From assembly GCF_036246005.1 (NCBI RefSeq), contig NZ_CP109171.1, positions 7,676,001-7,740,000 on the forward strand: DNA of 64,000 nt, read 5' to 3'. The translations under genes and the position numbers were made by a program. Every line of letters begins with the position of its first letter. Within the stretch, counting starts at the first letter, position 1. The notes beneath the pieces were generated by a model. That model saw only the letters and a list, made by a program, of their open reading frames with translations. It made no database searches and was not told the DNA's origin. This stretch comes from Streptomyces sp. NBC_01723. Its GTDB lineage: Bacteria > Actinomycetota > Actinomycetes > Streptomycetales > Streptomycetaceae. Positions 9,209-16,894 of this stretch are shown here, in pieces.

Positions 9209-9440
9209 GTCGTTGCAACACTGCTGGTCAGCTGGCTAGGTCCAGTAGCTTAGCGAGGCGCTCGGCTGGGGTTCCCAGCCGAGCGTTTTGCGTGGGCGGC
9301 TGTGGAGTTCGGCGGCCACGGTCTGGAGGTGCTCAAGGGGGTGGGCGTTGGGGGCGGTGCCCTTGGACGCCTTCTCGCGCAGTCGGTCGGCGATGTGGAT
9401 GCGGTAAGGCTGCTCCGTCAGGTACGGGTCCAGCGTTGGT
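9209..9440 (-). pseudogene. C-terminal remnant of an IS30-like transposase
   Basis: Read on the minus strand, the segment encodes an AAELHSRPRKTLGW tail characteristic of IS30-family transposases, but one base is missing after the W-E codons. The expected TPAERLAKLL ending is therefore only readable in another frame. A GGGTCGTTGCAACA stretch just left of it resembles an insertion-sequence end. Only the last ~60 codons are recognisable, so this is a dead fragment. It marks the junction between the xylan locus and the accessory region. Confidence 0.65.
9259..9285 (+). terminator. Perfect hairpin followed by TTTT downstream of xlnC
   Basis: Twelve-base arms CGCTCGGCTGGG / CCCAGCCGAGCG with a GTT loop, followed by TTTTG. 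It lies about 105 bases after the xlnC stop. The hairpin arises inside the IS30 remnant and is made perfect by the one-base deletion there. Confidence 0.5.
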
Positions 9441-9747
9441 TGCTTCCGTTCGAGCAGATGCGGAATTGGATCAGGGCGCCGTTGAGACCGTACCGTTTTG
9501 TCGTCCCCACTCGGATGAGTCGTTGCAGAGGGGTCCGATCAGAGTGGTCTGATCGGCCCCCTCCACTCATGTGTGCGCTTCTCCAGTGATCGAGCATGAT
9601 CGCCAGGGGCGCATCTCTGCAAGAAGAAAGTCGATCAGGAGCGATGCGTCGCACACCTGAGGTCGTACGTGCCGTCACCGGGTATAACTGGCTGTTAGTG
9701 CGGTTGGTGAATAGGGGACCACTCCAACCGCCGCAGGGGGAAGGCGG
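9441..9747. other. Intergenic region upstream of the NLR-like gene
   Basis: About 300 bases, less G+C-rich toward its right end, with short inverted segments such as GATCAGAGTGGTCTGATC (9536-9553). No gene is supported. The promoter of the NLR-like gene must lie in the right part, but no clear hexamer pair was found. Confidence 0.4.
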
Positions 9748-12729
9748 TTGATCGCTGTGCCGGTGGGAGTGAAGATCCCGAAGGTCGTTCACGTGGTGTT
9801 CGTAAATGGTCTGTTCACGTCGGCCGATCTGTGGGACCAGTTCCGAAAACTCCTCGCGGCCGACGACGACCTGCGTCGGGTGGCGGTGCATTGCTTCCCC
9901 TATGAGAGCCCGGTGCGGATGCTGCGCAGGGAGCGCGTGATCTCGGCCTACGACGACGCCGCGAAATTGCTCGACGACTACCTCCGCGTACAGATTCCCC
10001 CGACAGGGCTCGTCGTCCTGGTCAGCCACAGCCAGGGCGGGTTGATCGTGCAGCGCTTCCTGACCCGGACGTTCGGCGAAGGACGTGGGTTCGCGCTGAA
10101 CCGCATAGCCCAGATCGTCATGTTCGGCTGTCCCAACAACGGCTCGCCGGCAGTCCACCCTGCACGCCGGGTCCCGTTTCTGGTGCGCCAGGCTCAAGGG
10201 CGGGCGCTACGAACGTACCGCCGGGAGGTCGTGGCAACACGGGAAGCCGTCATGCGGACCGTCGTGCGTGCCGAACGCAGCACCGGGAGCAACTGTTCCA
10301 TCCCCATCCACGCCTACGGCGGAAGCGAGGACGAGGTCGTTCCCGCGCAGGAGGCGAGAGCGGAATTCCCCGTCGGTGCCACCGTGCCGGGTGACCACCT
10401 GCAGCTCGTCCAGCCGCGCGATCACCGTTCGGCCTCCTACGAGGCGGTGAAGCAGACCCTGACCAGGATTCTGGCGGCCAAGGCGGCACAGCCCACCGCA
10501 GCCGGAGAGCCGACCATGCCGTCTCAACTGCAACCCGAGGAGGGTCAGCCAGGCCAGGGGCGGCAGATGCTTCTGCCGCAACAACAGGGTGGCGTGTCGG
10601 TCAGCCCTCCCTACGGACGGCGGCGGATCAAACTGCACGGTCAACGACCGCGAAGCATCATCGCCGACCTGATGGCCCCGACGACCGAGAAGGGGCCCAG
10701 GATCCACGTTCTGGCCGGTCTGGGAGGGTCCGGCAAGAGCCGTATCGCGCTGGAAGCGGTCCGCCAGGCCGAGAGAACGCGCCGCGTGTGGTGGGTGACG
10801 GTGCCTCAGATCAACACCTGTATGCGGGAGGTCGCCCACCAGCTCGGTGTGCCCACCGGAGAGGTGGAACAGGCATTCCGGGGCGAGGGAAGCTCCATCG
10901 ACCTGGTGTGGCGCTACCTTGAGGCCTGCACCGACCCGTGGCTGCTCGTGATCGACAACGCCGACACGCCTGACCGGCTCGCTCCCGAGGCGCGGCAGGT
11001 GGCCGAGGGCGTTGGCTGGGTGCGTCAGCCCGAACGCGCCGACGGGCTCGTCATCCTCACGAGCCGGGACCGATCCGCCGCGTCCTGGCTCCCGCCCTGC
11101 CGTGTCCATCAGGTCCCGCTCCTGGGGGACGAGGACGGAGCCGAACTGCTCGTGGCCGCTGCCCCTCAGGGTGGCTCACGGGAAAAGGCACGTCGGCTCT
11201 CCGTGGCATTGGGAGGGCTGCCGCTGGCCTTGCACGGGGCCGCTTCGTATCTCAACTCCGTGCACCAGGGCTCCCCATCGCTCGACGACCCGGTGATCCA
11301 CGACTTCGACAGCTATCGCGAGAGTTTCGAGGCCCGGAGCTCTTCGCCCCCCGGGACGGCGGCCAGGGGGTTGGAAGAGATGCTGGGCATGTCCGCGATG
11401 ACACAGGTCTGCGGCATCGCGTTGGATCTCTTGGCTCACCAGGGGCTTCCACAGGCAGCACCCCTGTTGCGGGCCCTCGCCTGCCTGGGGATCGCTCCGA
11501 TCCCGTATCGGCCCCTCCTGGAGAGCCGCGTCGTCCAGGAGTCGCCACTGCTGCCCGACTTCACCCGCGGTCGGCGCAACGGTGTACTCAAAGGATTGGA
11601 CGACCTCGGACTCATCGAGCGCATCAGCCGTCCGGAGGCCGAGAGCAGCCACCTCACGCACAGCCTGAGCCTGCACCCTGTGGTGCACGCCCTTCTGCGA
11701 GCCGACCCGCAGATCGAGCATCGGAGATCCGAGTACTACGGCCTCATCGTTGATCTGCTGTCGGACGTCACGCGCTGGTCGCCACCGGATGAGCCGCAGA
11801 GCTGGGACATCTGGACCGCGATCGCACCCCACGTGATGGAGGTCGTACGAGCGTGTCTCACCGGTGGTCGGCACGTCATCGACGACGAAGTGCTGCGCCG
11901 GGCCCTGGAACTGGCGCGCCGGAACCTGCGCTACCTGATCGTGGTGGGACTGCTCAGGCCGGCCCACGAACTGGCCGACGTCGTTCTCGACAACTGCGAA
12001 GCCATCGGGTTCAACCCGGGTGACGAGGAAATTCTCGGGATACGTCATGAAAAGGCTCGCATCGCGCTGGAGAGCGGTGACTATCCGACGGCAGAGGCCG
12101 AACTGCGCAGGGTCGTTGCCCGCCGTCAGGGGTTGTTGGGGCTGGACGACCCTCGTACCCTGGCCAGTCGCCACAAGCTCGCACGCAGCATCCTGGAGCA
12201 GTTCCGCTTCGAGGAGGCAGAACCCCATCTCCGGTCCATCGTGCAGGCCGAGCTAGTCGTCCACGGACCGGACCATTCCGACACGGTCGCCGTGCGGCAC
12301 AGCCTCGCCCGGGCTATGTTCGCTCTGGGGCGCACCTCAGAAGCAGAGGCTGCGCTGCGCGAGATCCTGCAGATCAGCCTCGACAAGTGGTCACCGTCCA
12401 CGATGGAGACGCTCCGTATCCGTCAGAACCTCGCGCGCTGTCTGATGCAGACCCAGCGGCACGAGGAGGCGGAGCAGATGATCCGCCGGGCCTTGGAGGA
12501 CACCACACAGCGGTCCAACTCCGTGCTGGTCATGACGCTCCGACACACGCTGTGTCAGCTCCTCCTGATTCAGGGGCAACTCCGCCGTGCGCACACCGAG
12601 ACGGCGAGTCTCTTGACAGACCGGAAGCAGGTACTCGGATCAACACATCCGGAAACGATCCGGAATCAGAAACTTCTCGATTCGATCGAAGATGTGCTCG
12701 GTCGGCCTCGACCAAAAACAGAAGAATGA
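9748..12729 (+). CDS. NLR-like STAND protein: alpha/beta-hydrolase, NB-ARC ATPase, TPR repeats
   Basis: Protein of 993 residues with three parts. Residues 10-245 form an alpha/beta-hydrolase with nucleophile elbow SHSQG (S95), plausible acid D195 (SEDEVV) and H217 (GDHLQL). Residues about 290-560 are an NB-ARC/STAND ATPase: Walker A GLGGSGKS (324-331), Walker B LLVIDNAD (399-406), a LTSRDR sensor, and a GLPLAL motif near 490. Residues about 720-990 are TPR repeats with a lysine/arginine-rich tail. This is the effector-NTPase-sensor order of bacterial NLR-type defence proteins; here the hydrolase would be a lipase/esterase-like effector released on oligomerisation. No membrane segment. TTG 9748 is the longest start after a GGGGGAAGG site; GTG 9757 or 9763 are alternatives. 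It stands alone after an IS remnant. A regulatory role is the alternative. Confidence 0.8.
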   Translation: MIAVPVGVKIPKVVHVVFVNGLFTSADLWDQFRKLLAADDDLRRVAVHCFPYESPVRMLRRERVISAYDDAAKLLDDYLRVQIPPTGLVVLVSHSQGGLIVQRFLTRTFGEGRGFALNRIAQIVMFGCPNNGSPAVHPARRVPFLVRQAQGRALRTYRREVVATREAVMRTVVRAERSTGSNCSIPIHAYGGSEDEVVPAQEARAEFPVGATVPGDHLQLVQPRDHRSASYEAVKQTLTRILAAKAAQPTAAGEPTMPSQLQPEEGQPGQGRQMLLPQQQGGVSVSPPYGRRRIKLHGQRPRSIIADLMAPTTEKGPRIHVLAGLGGSGKSRIALEAVRQAERTRRVWWVTVPQINTCMREVAHQLGVPTGEVEQAFRGEGSSIDLVWRYLEACTDPWLLVIDNADTPDRLAPEARQVAEGVGWVRQPERADGLVILTSRDRSAASWLPPCRVHQVPLLGDEDGAELLVAAAPQGGSREKARRLSVALGGLPLALHGAASYLNSVHQGSPSLDDPVIHDFDSYRESFEARSSSPPGTAARGLEEMLGMSAMTQVCGIALDLLAHQGLPQAAPLLRALACLGIAPIPYRPLLESRVVQESPLLPDFTRGRRNGVLKGLDDLGLIERISRPEAESSHLTHSLSLHPVVHALLRADPQIEHRRSEYYGLIVDLLSDVTRWSPPDEPQSWDIWTAIAPHVMEVVRACLTGGRHVIDDEVLRRALELARRNLRYLIVVGLLRPAHELADVVLDNCEAIGFNPGDEEILGIRHEKARIALESGDYPTAEAELRRVVARRQGLLGLDDPRTLASRHKLARSILEQFRFEEAEPHLRSIVQAELVVHGPDHSDTVAVRHSLARAMFALGRTSEAEAALREILQISLDKWSPSTMETLRIRQNLARCLMQTQRHEEAEQMIRRALEDTTQRSNSVLVMTLRHTLCQLLLIQGQLRRAHTETASLLTDRKQVLGSTHPETIRNQKLLDSIEDVLGRPRPKTEE

Positions 12730-12849
12730 TCGACTTTCTCAAGCGCCCCACTCTCATGGGCTCTTGCGCCTAGCATCGCTGTCCATCACCCTGTGAGTGA
12801 ACTGATGGACACGCAGCGTAATTCGACCTCTCGTTAGGGAGCTTGCTGT

Positions 12850-13032
12850 ATGAACTCCTACCACTCGGAACCCAGTTCTCCGGGTTCAACACCACCGGAC
12901 GTCGACAGCGATGCCGACCCCGAGCAGTTGGAATCGGCACGCCGCATCGCACTGGAGTCCATCGAGGAGGATCACCGGGCGCTCGAGCGCGACGCAAAGT
13001 TGGCTTACAGCCCCGCGTTACTCCTGGGATAG
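12850..13032 (+). CDS. Small acidic peptide, possible RiPP precursor, TTA codon
   Basis: Sixty-residue peptide preceded by a TAGGGAGC ribosome-site-like stretch. The first 50 residues are acidic and helical in character, resembling a leader peptide (E/D-rich, with LESARRIALESIEED), and the end is a short neutral AYSPALLLG tail that could be a core. Codon 57 (13018-13020) is TTA, the rare codon read by the developmentally controlled bldA tRNA, so production is probably tied to late growth. A 2OG-Fe(II) oxygenase gene begins 42 bases downstream. I do not recognise the family; precursor peptide, small partner protein and antitoxin-like peptide are all possible. Confidence 0.55.
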   Translation: MNSYHSEPSSPGSTPPDVDSDADPEQLESARRIALESIEEDHRALERDAKLAYSPALLLG

Positions 13033-13074
13033 TGGCCCGGTGGCCGGCTTCATCAGCTGAGACGGGACATCGCC

Positions 13075-13896
13075 ATGACCAGCGATTCGCTCATCACATC
13101 CACGTACGTGCGTGACCCCTTCTTCCGCGTGGTCACCGCCCCAGGGTTCACCCGCCACCACATCGCAGACCTGGTCTCGGGGCGCTGCGCCGCGGTGCAG
13201 GTGCCGAACCTCCTTCCCGGGGCGGTGTGCGGCGAGATCGTTCGTGCTCTGTCGGGGGCGGACTTCGACCAGTACGGTGCGGAGCGCGTCCAGCCGGCCG
13301 TCATGCGTTTCGGTGTCGGCGTCAGCGATTATCGGTCCGACGGTGGGATCGCTGCGGAGTACTGGCCCGCTCTTGAGCGGTCTCGCGCGGCCTGGGGCAG
13401 CTTGTCCCTGCCGCTGGATCCGTGGGAAATGGCGCGACAGTCCGTCGGTGCCGACTGGCCCGGCAGGGTCGGTGTCGGGCGGCACGAGGGTCGTGAGATG
13501 GGCGCGGGCGTTGCACGCGAAGCGCCGCAGGGATTCTTGGTGCACTACGACGACTCGGCACGTGAGTTCACCGATCAACTGCTCGAGGCGCCGCTCCTGG
13601 CGCAACTGGCCTTCAATCTCTACCTGTCCGTTCCCGAGTCCGGCGGTGAGACCGTGATCTGGCGTCATCGCTGGCATCCCAGAGATGAGGAATTCCGACC
13701 GCAGGGCTCCTACGGATTCACCAGTGAATGCGTACGAGATGCGGAGTCGATCGAGGTCCGGGCCGCTGTGGGGGACGGCCTGCTCTTCGACTCGCGAAAC
13801 TATCATGCAGTGAAGCCCAGCCACGGTGGACGGCGCATAGCACTCGGATTCTCTGTCGGTGTGGCCGTCACTGGAGAGTTGTTGGCTTGGGGATGA
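13075..13896 (+). CDS. 2-oxoglutarate/Fe(II)-dependent oxygenase
   Basis: Protein of 273 residues with the double-stranded beta-helix metal site of 2OG oxygenases: H157-x-D159 (VHYDDS), distal H244 (NYHAVKP) and R254 (GGRRIALGF) to hold 2-oxoglutarate. SVPESGGET near residue 185 is typical of prolyl-4-hydroxylase-like enzymes. It is probably a soluble hydroxylase acting on a peptide, amino acid or small molecule. It follows the TTA-containing small peptide by 42 bases and is followed by a PhzF-type gene, all in one direction, suggesting a small biosynthetic or modification operon. The substrate is unknown. Confidence 0.75.
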   Translation: MTSDSLITSTYVRDPFFRVVTAPGFTRHHIADLVSGRCAAVQVPNLLPGAVCGEIVRALSGADFDQYGAERVQPAVMRFGVGVSDYRSDGGIAAEYWPALERSRAAWGSLSLPLDPWEMARQSVGADWPGRVGVGRHEGREMGAGVAREAPQGFLVHYDDSAREFTDQLLEAPLLAQLAFNLYLSVPESGGETVIWRHRWHPRDEEFRPQGSYGFTSECVRDAESIEVRAAVGDGLLFDSRNYHAVKPSHGGRRIALGFSVGVAVTGELLAWG

Positions 13897-13946
13897 GCGT
13901 CCGCTGCGGGGCATTTGACACCCGCGGCGCGAATGAAAGATGCGAT

Positions 13947-14792
13947 ATGGTGGAAATGGAAGTACTTCGCTATTCGGCGTTCACGAAGGAAGCGTGGGGC
14001 GGTAATCCGGCCGGCGTGGTATTGAATGCCAAAGGGCTCAGTTCGGCCGATATGGCCGCAATCGCAAAGGAAGTCGGCTACTCGGAAACGGCCTTCGTTC
14101 TTCCGGCCGACGGCCCAGAGTTCGACGTACGCTACTTCAGCCCTGGGATCGAGGTCCCCTTCTGCGGGCACGCCACCATCGCGGCAGCAGTCGCCTACGC
14201 CCATCGCCACGGCGTGGGCGATTTGAAGCTGCGCACCAAGGCCGGCGTCATCGGCGTGCGCACCGCGGTGGACGCCGCTGGGTGGTGCACGGCGACCCTG
14301 ACGAGTGTTCCGCCGCGAACCGCAGGGGTGACCGACGCCCAGATCGAGGATCTGCTTGCCCTCCTGGGCTGGGAGGCGTCAGAGCTGGACCTGCGCCTCC
14401 CGCCTCGGGCCACGTACGCGGGGGCATGGCACTTGGTCCTGGCGGCGGCCACGCGCTCCCGGCTGGCCCGCCTCGACTACGACATGCCGAAGCTGACCCG
14501 GCTCATGGAGCGACACGGTTGGGTGACGGTCAATCTCGTCTGGCGGGAAAGCAGCACGGTCTTCCATGCTCGCAACCCCTTCCCGACGGGCGGAGTCTTC
14601 GAAGACCCGGCCACGGGCGCGGCGGCAGCGGCCCTCGGCGGCTACCTGAGGGACCGTCGACTGATCCCTCTCCCCGCCGAGGTGACAGTGCTCCAAGGCC
14701 ACGACATGGGCCGCCCGAGCTCCATCACGGTCGACATCCCGGAAGAGCCGGGGACGGGAATCGGCATCACCGGTACGGCCGTGCCCATCTGA
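13947..14792 (+). CDS. PhzF-family isomerase/epimerase
   Basis: Protein of 281 residues of the PhzF/diaminopimelate-epimerase-like fold. Visible signatures are GGNPAGVV near the N-terminus, YSETAFV with the expected catalytic glutamate (about residue 45), FCGHATIAAA and the C-terminal ATGAAAAALGGYL. The ATG at 13947 has a GAAAGA site six bases upstream; a second ATG follows three codons later. It lies 50 bases after the 2OG oxygenase. PhzF proteins isomerise small metabolites, as in phenazine synthesis, but most have unknown substrates and no other phenazine genes are here. Confidence 0.8.
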   Translation: MVEMEVLRYSAFTKEAWGGNPAGVVLNAKGLSSADMAAIAKEVGYSETAFVLPADGPEFDVRYFSPGIEVPFCGHATIAAAVAYAHRHGVGDLKLRTKAGVIGVRTAVDAAGWCTATLTSVPPRTAGVTDAQIEDLLALLGWEASELDLRLPPRATYAGAWHLVLAAATRSRLARLDYDMPKLTRLMERHGWVTVNLVWRESSTVFHARNPFPTGGVFEDPATGAAAAALGGYLRDRRLIPLPAEVTVLQGHDMGRPSSITVDIPEEPGTGIGITGTAVPI

Positions 14793-14804
14793 GGCCCGCT
14801 CCGG

Positions 14805-15290
14805 TCACGGGGCGATCTCGACCAGAGCCTCGATCTTCACCGGTGCCCGGAGTGGCAGGTCCGCCACACCTACGACGGAGCGCGCGTGCTTCCCTCGTGA
14901 GCCGAACGCCGCTTCGTAGAGTTCGCTCGCTCCGTCCACCACCCTGTCCAGGTCGTGAAAGCCCGGCGCCGCTGCAACGTACCCGGTGACTTTGACGATG
15001 CGGGAGACACGTTCGAGGCTTACTTCCGCGTGCACCGCGGCCAGGGATGACAGGGCGCACCGTCGGCACAGTCCCCGGGCCTGGTCGAGGGACACCCCGG
15101 CGCCCACGTGGCCCTCCTGCACCAGGTCGTTGCCCGTCAACGGGATCTGGCCCGCCACGAAGACGAACCGGCCACTCGCGACGGCGGGGACGTACGAGCC
15201 TTTGGGGGCGCTGACCGCTGGGAGCCGTAGTCCCAGTGAAGCCAGTCTGGACAAAGGGGAATCGGCAAGATTCTCCACATGTGAGGACAT
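14805..15290 (-). CDS. RidA/YjgF-family protein
   Basis: Protein of 161 residues of the Rid family, which hydrolyses reactive enamines and imines. The VFVAGQIPLTG motif, central helices and the C-terminal ARSVVGVADLP block are visible; the R in ARS corresponds to the family's key arginine. ATG 15290 is chosen; a GTG at 15320 would add ten residues. It converges on the PhzF gene with only 12 bases between stops, so it is probably transcribed separately. Confidence 0.8.
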   Translation of the reverse strand: MSSHVENLADSPLSRLASLGLRLPAVSAPKGSYVPAVASGRFVFVAGQIPLTGNDLVQEGHVGAGVSLDQARGLCRRCALSSLAAVHAEVSLERVSRIVKVTGYVAAAPGFHDLDRVVDGASELYEAAFGSRGKHARSVVGVADLPLRAPVKIEALVEIAP

Positions 15291-15351
15291 GGCCCGAACT
15301 CTACTGCCGGACTCCCTCACGGGTACTACCCGATCGGACCCCCTCTTGACG

Positions 15352-15603
15352 CCCCCCGGGGGCGCCGGTCGGCCGCGACCCGCGCGGCGGCCACTACGCA
15401 GTGCCGCGCCGCTACCGCCTCCACCTGACGTCCGGCCACGACGGCTGTCTGGGCATCGCGGTCGTGCACAGCCTCCTCGGCCTGGACGAGATCTGTCCCG
15501 TCACTCTCCTGGATCCTGTGGTCCCACGTAAGGACCCTCATCGCCCACCCGGCCTTCGGCGGCCGCCTCGCGGACAGTCCCGCGATCCCCGCCGCGAACC
15601 AGT
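15352..15603 (+). pseudogene. Degenerate glutathione S-transferase-like fragment
   Basis: One frame reads DPRGGHYAVPRRYRLHL followed by GHDGCLGIAVVHSLLGLDE, reminiscent of the start of streptomycete glutathionyl-hydroquinone-reductase-type transferases. A second frame reads RTLIAHPAFGGRL before a stop, like their C-terminus. The middle of a normal ~300-residue protein is absent and the frame shifts between the pieces. I consider it a decayed gene; similarity is recalled, not computed. Confidence 0.35.
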
Positions 15604-15608
15604 GAACG

Positions 15609-15640
15609 CCGTGTCCGCCGCCCCCCAGCGGCGGACACGG
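15609..15640. terminator. Strong hairpin
   Basis: Perfect 12-base arms CCGTGTCCGCCG / CGGCGGACACGG with an eight-base loop, in the intergenic stretch before the stop of the astacin-like gene. Confidence 0.55.
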
Positions 15641-15646
15641 CATGTG

Positions 15647-15686
15647 CCGCCGTACGTCACCCTCCCCCGAAGGTGGCGTACGGCGG
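15647..15686. terminator. Second hairpin, probable terminator of the astacin-like gene
   Basis: Fifteen-base arms (15647-15661 and 15672-15686) with one mismatch and a ten-base loop. It lies immediately downstream of the minus-strand metalloprotease-like gene. Confidence 0.55.
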
Positions 15687-15742
15687 CCGGCCCCCGGTGC
15701 CGGACTGTGGCCGCGGCGCCCGGGTGTCCCTGAGTCCCGCGG

Positions 15743-16822
15743 TCACCAGCACATGACCGCGGTCTCGCCGGCACCCCACGAGGAGTACAGGCGCACCCGG
15801 ACGACATAGCGGCGGCCCTTGACGAAACGGGCCCTGATGGTGGCGTTGCGGGAGGTGCCGCCGTCGTCCTGTCCCACGAGGAAGCGGGGCACGCCGTCCC
15901 GCTCCTCGAAGACCACGACGACGGCGTCGCTGTCCCCGAAGGTGCCCACGGTGTACTCGCGGGTCTCCGGCGGGTCCAGCCGGAAGTCGGCCTGCTCGCC
16001 GGGCCCGAGGCCGAGCGGCACCGAACGGAACGGCACCAGCGGACCCGGCCGGCCGGTGGGCGGGTACCAGCGCAGGGCGAACTCCTTGTCGGCCGCGGAC
16101 AGGGTGCCGGGCGGCTGGAGTCCCGAGCGGTAGTGCTCGGGCTCCAGTATCAGACCCGACGGGAAGGGGTACTCCATGATCGACTGCGGGTCCCAGACCG
16201 GTCCGTTGGCCTCGTCGCCGTCGAGCTTGCGCAGGATGTTGTGGAAGGTCCGCTCCCGGCTCCAGTGGTTGGGCGGGCCCGCCAGCTCTGCGTAGACCGC
16301 CTCGTCGTCCCAGAGGATGCCCGCGAACGGGCTCTGGTGCTCGTGCAGCATGCCGAGCGCGTGCCCGATCTGGTGCAGTGCCGTCGCGCGCTCACCCGGC
16401 GCGGTCAGGTCCCAGCCGAAATTCATCGTGCGGTCGTTCAGACCGACCCGGAGCGCGTCCTTGCCGATCACCGACCAGGATCCGTCACCGGGCTGGAAGC
16501 CGATGCGCAGCTCCGCCTCCGAGCGGTCCCGCACCTCGGTGAGACCGACCCCGATGCCGAGGTCCCGCCACTCCCGGAAGCAGTCGCGCACCACGTCCCG
16601 CTGCTCCTCGGTCCCCACCCACGATTCCCGCCGCGGCCGGCCGGACCCCCGCATCGGGACCACCGAGTCGTCGGTGTCGCCGCCCAGGAAGCAGTAGTGC
16701 AGAACGGTTCCGTCGACCCACATCCGCTGCCCGCCCACGAGCGCGGCGACACGCTCGGCGGCCAGCCCCGGCGCGAACGCGGGGAGCGGCTGCTGCGCGA
16801 GCGAGCAGTAGCGTGCGGTCAT
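15743..16822 (-). CDS. Astacin-like (M12A) metallopeptidase homologue with HQxxH site
   Basis: Protein of 359 residues with an astacin-type fold. The zinc motif reads HQIGHALGMLHEHQ (residues 150 onward): all three zinc histidines are present, but the catalytic glutamate of HExxH is glutamine (codon CAG). The Met-turn SIMEYPFPSG is intact. A beta-rich C-terminal domain (from about 285) follows. No signal peptide is apparent. The E-to-Q change is the substitution normally used to abolish activity, so this may be a binding protein or pseudoenzyme; otherwise the residue is simply variant. It is divergent from the LuxR-type regulator, with 72 bases between starts. Confidence 0.8.
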   Translation of the reverse strand: MTARYCSLAQQPLPAFAPGLAAERVAALVGGQRMWVDGTVLHYCFLGGDTDDSVVPMRGSGRPRRESWVGTEEQRDVVRDCFREWRDLGIGVGLTEVRDRSEAELRIGFQPGDGSWSVIGKDALRVGLNDRTMNFGWDLTAPGERATALHQIGHALGMLHEHQSPFAGILWDDEAVYAELAGPPNHWSRERTFHNILRKLDGDEANGPVWDPQSIMEYPFPSGLILEPEHYRSGLQPPGTLSAADKEFALRWYPPTGRPGPLVPFRSVPLGLGPGEQADFRLDPPETREYTVGTFGDSDAVVVVFEERDGVPRFLVGQDDGGTSRNATIRARFVKGRRYVVRVRLYSSWGAGETAVMCW

Positions 16823-16894
16823 GGCCCCCAGACTGCCGTCCGGCCGGGATCCGGCGCCTGAGTCGGGGGGTACTCAAGTCACCCTGTATCAGGG

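Noticed and set aside
9418..10197. A 259-codon minus-strand frame overlapping the start of the NLR-like gene
   Set aside because: No motif or ribosome site; mostly antisense to the hydrolase domain, with a tail in the IS-like intergenic DNA.
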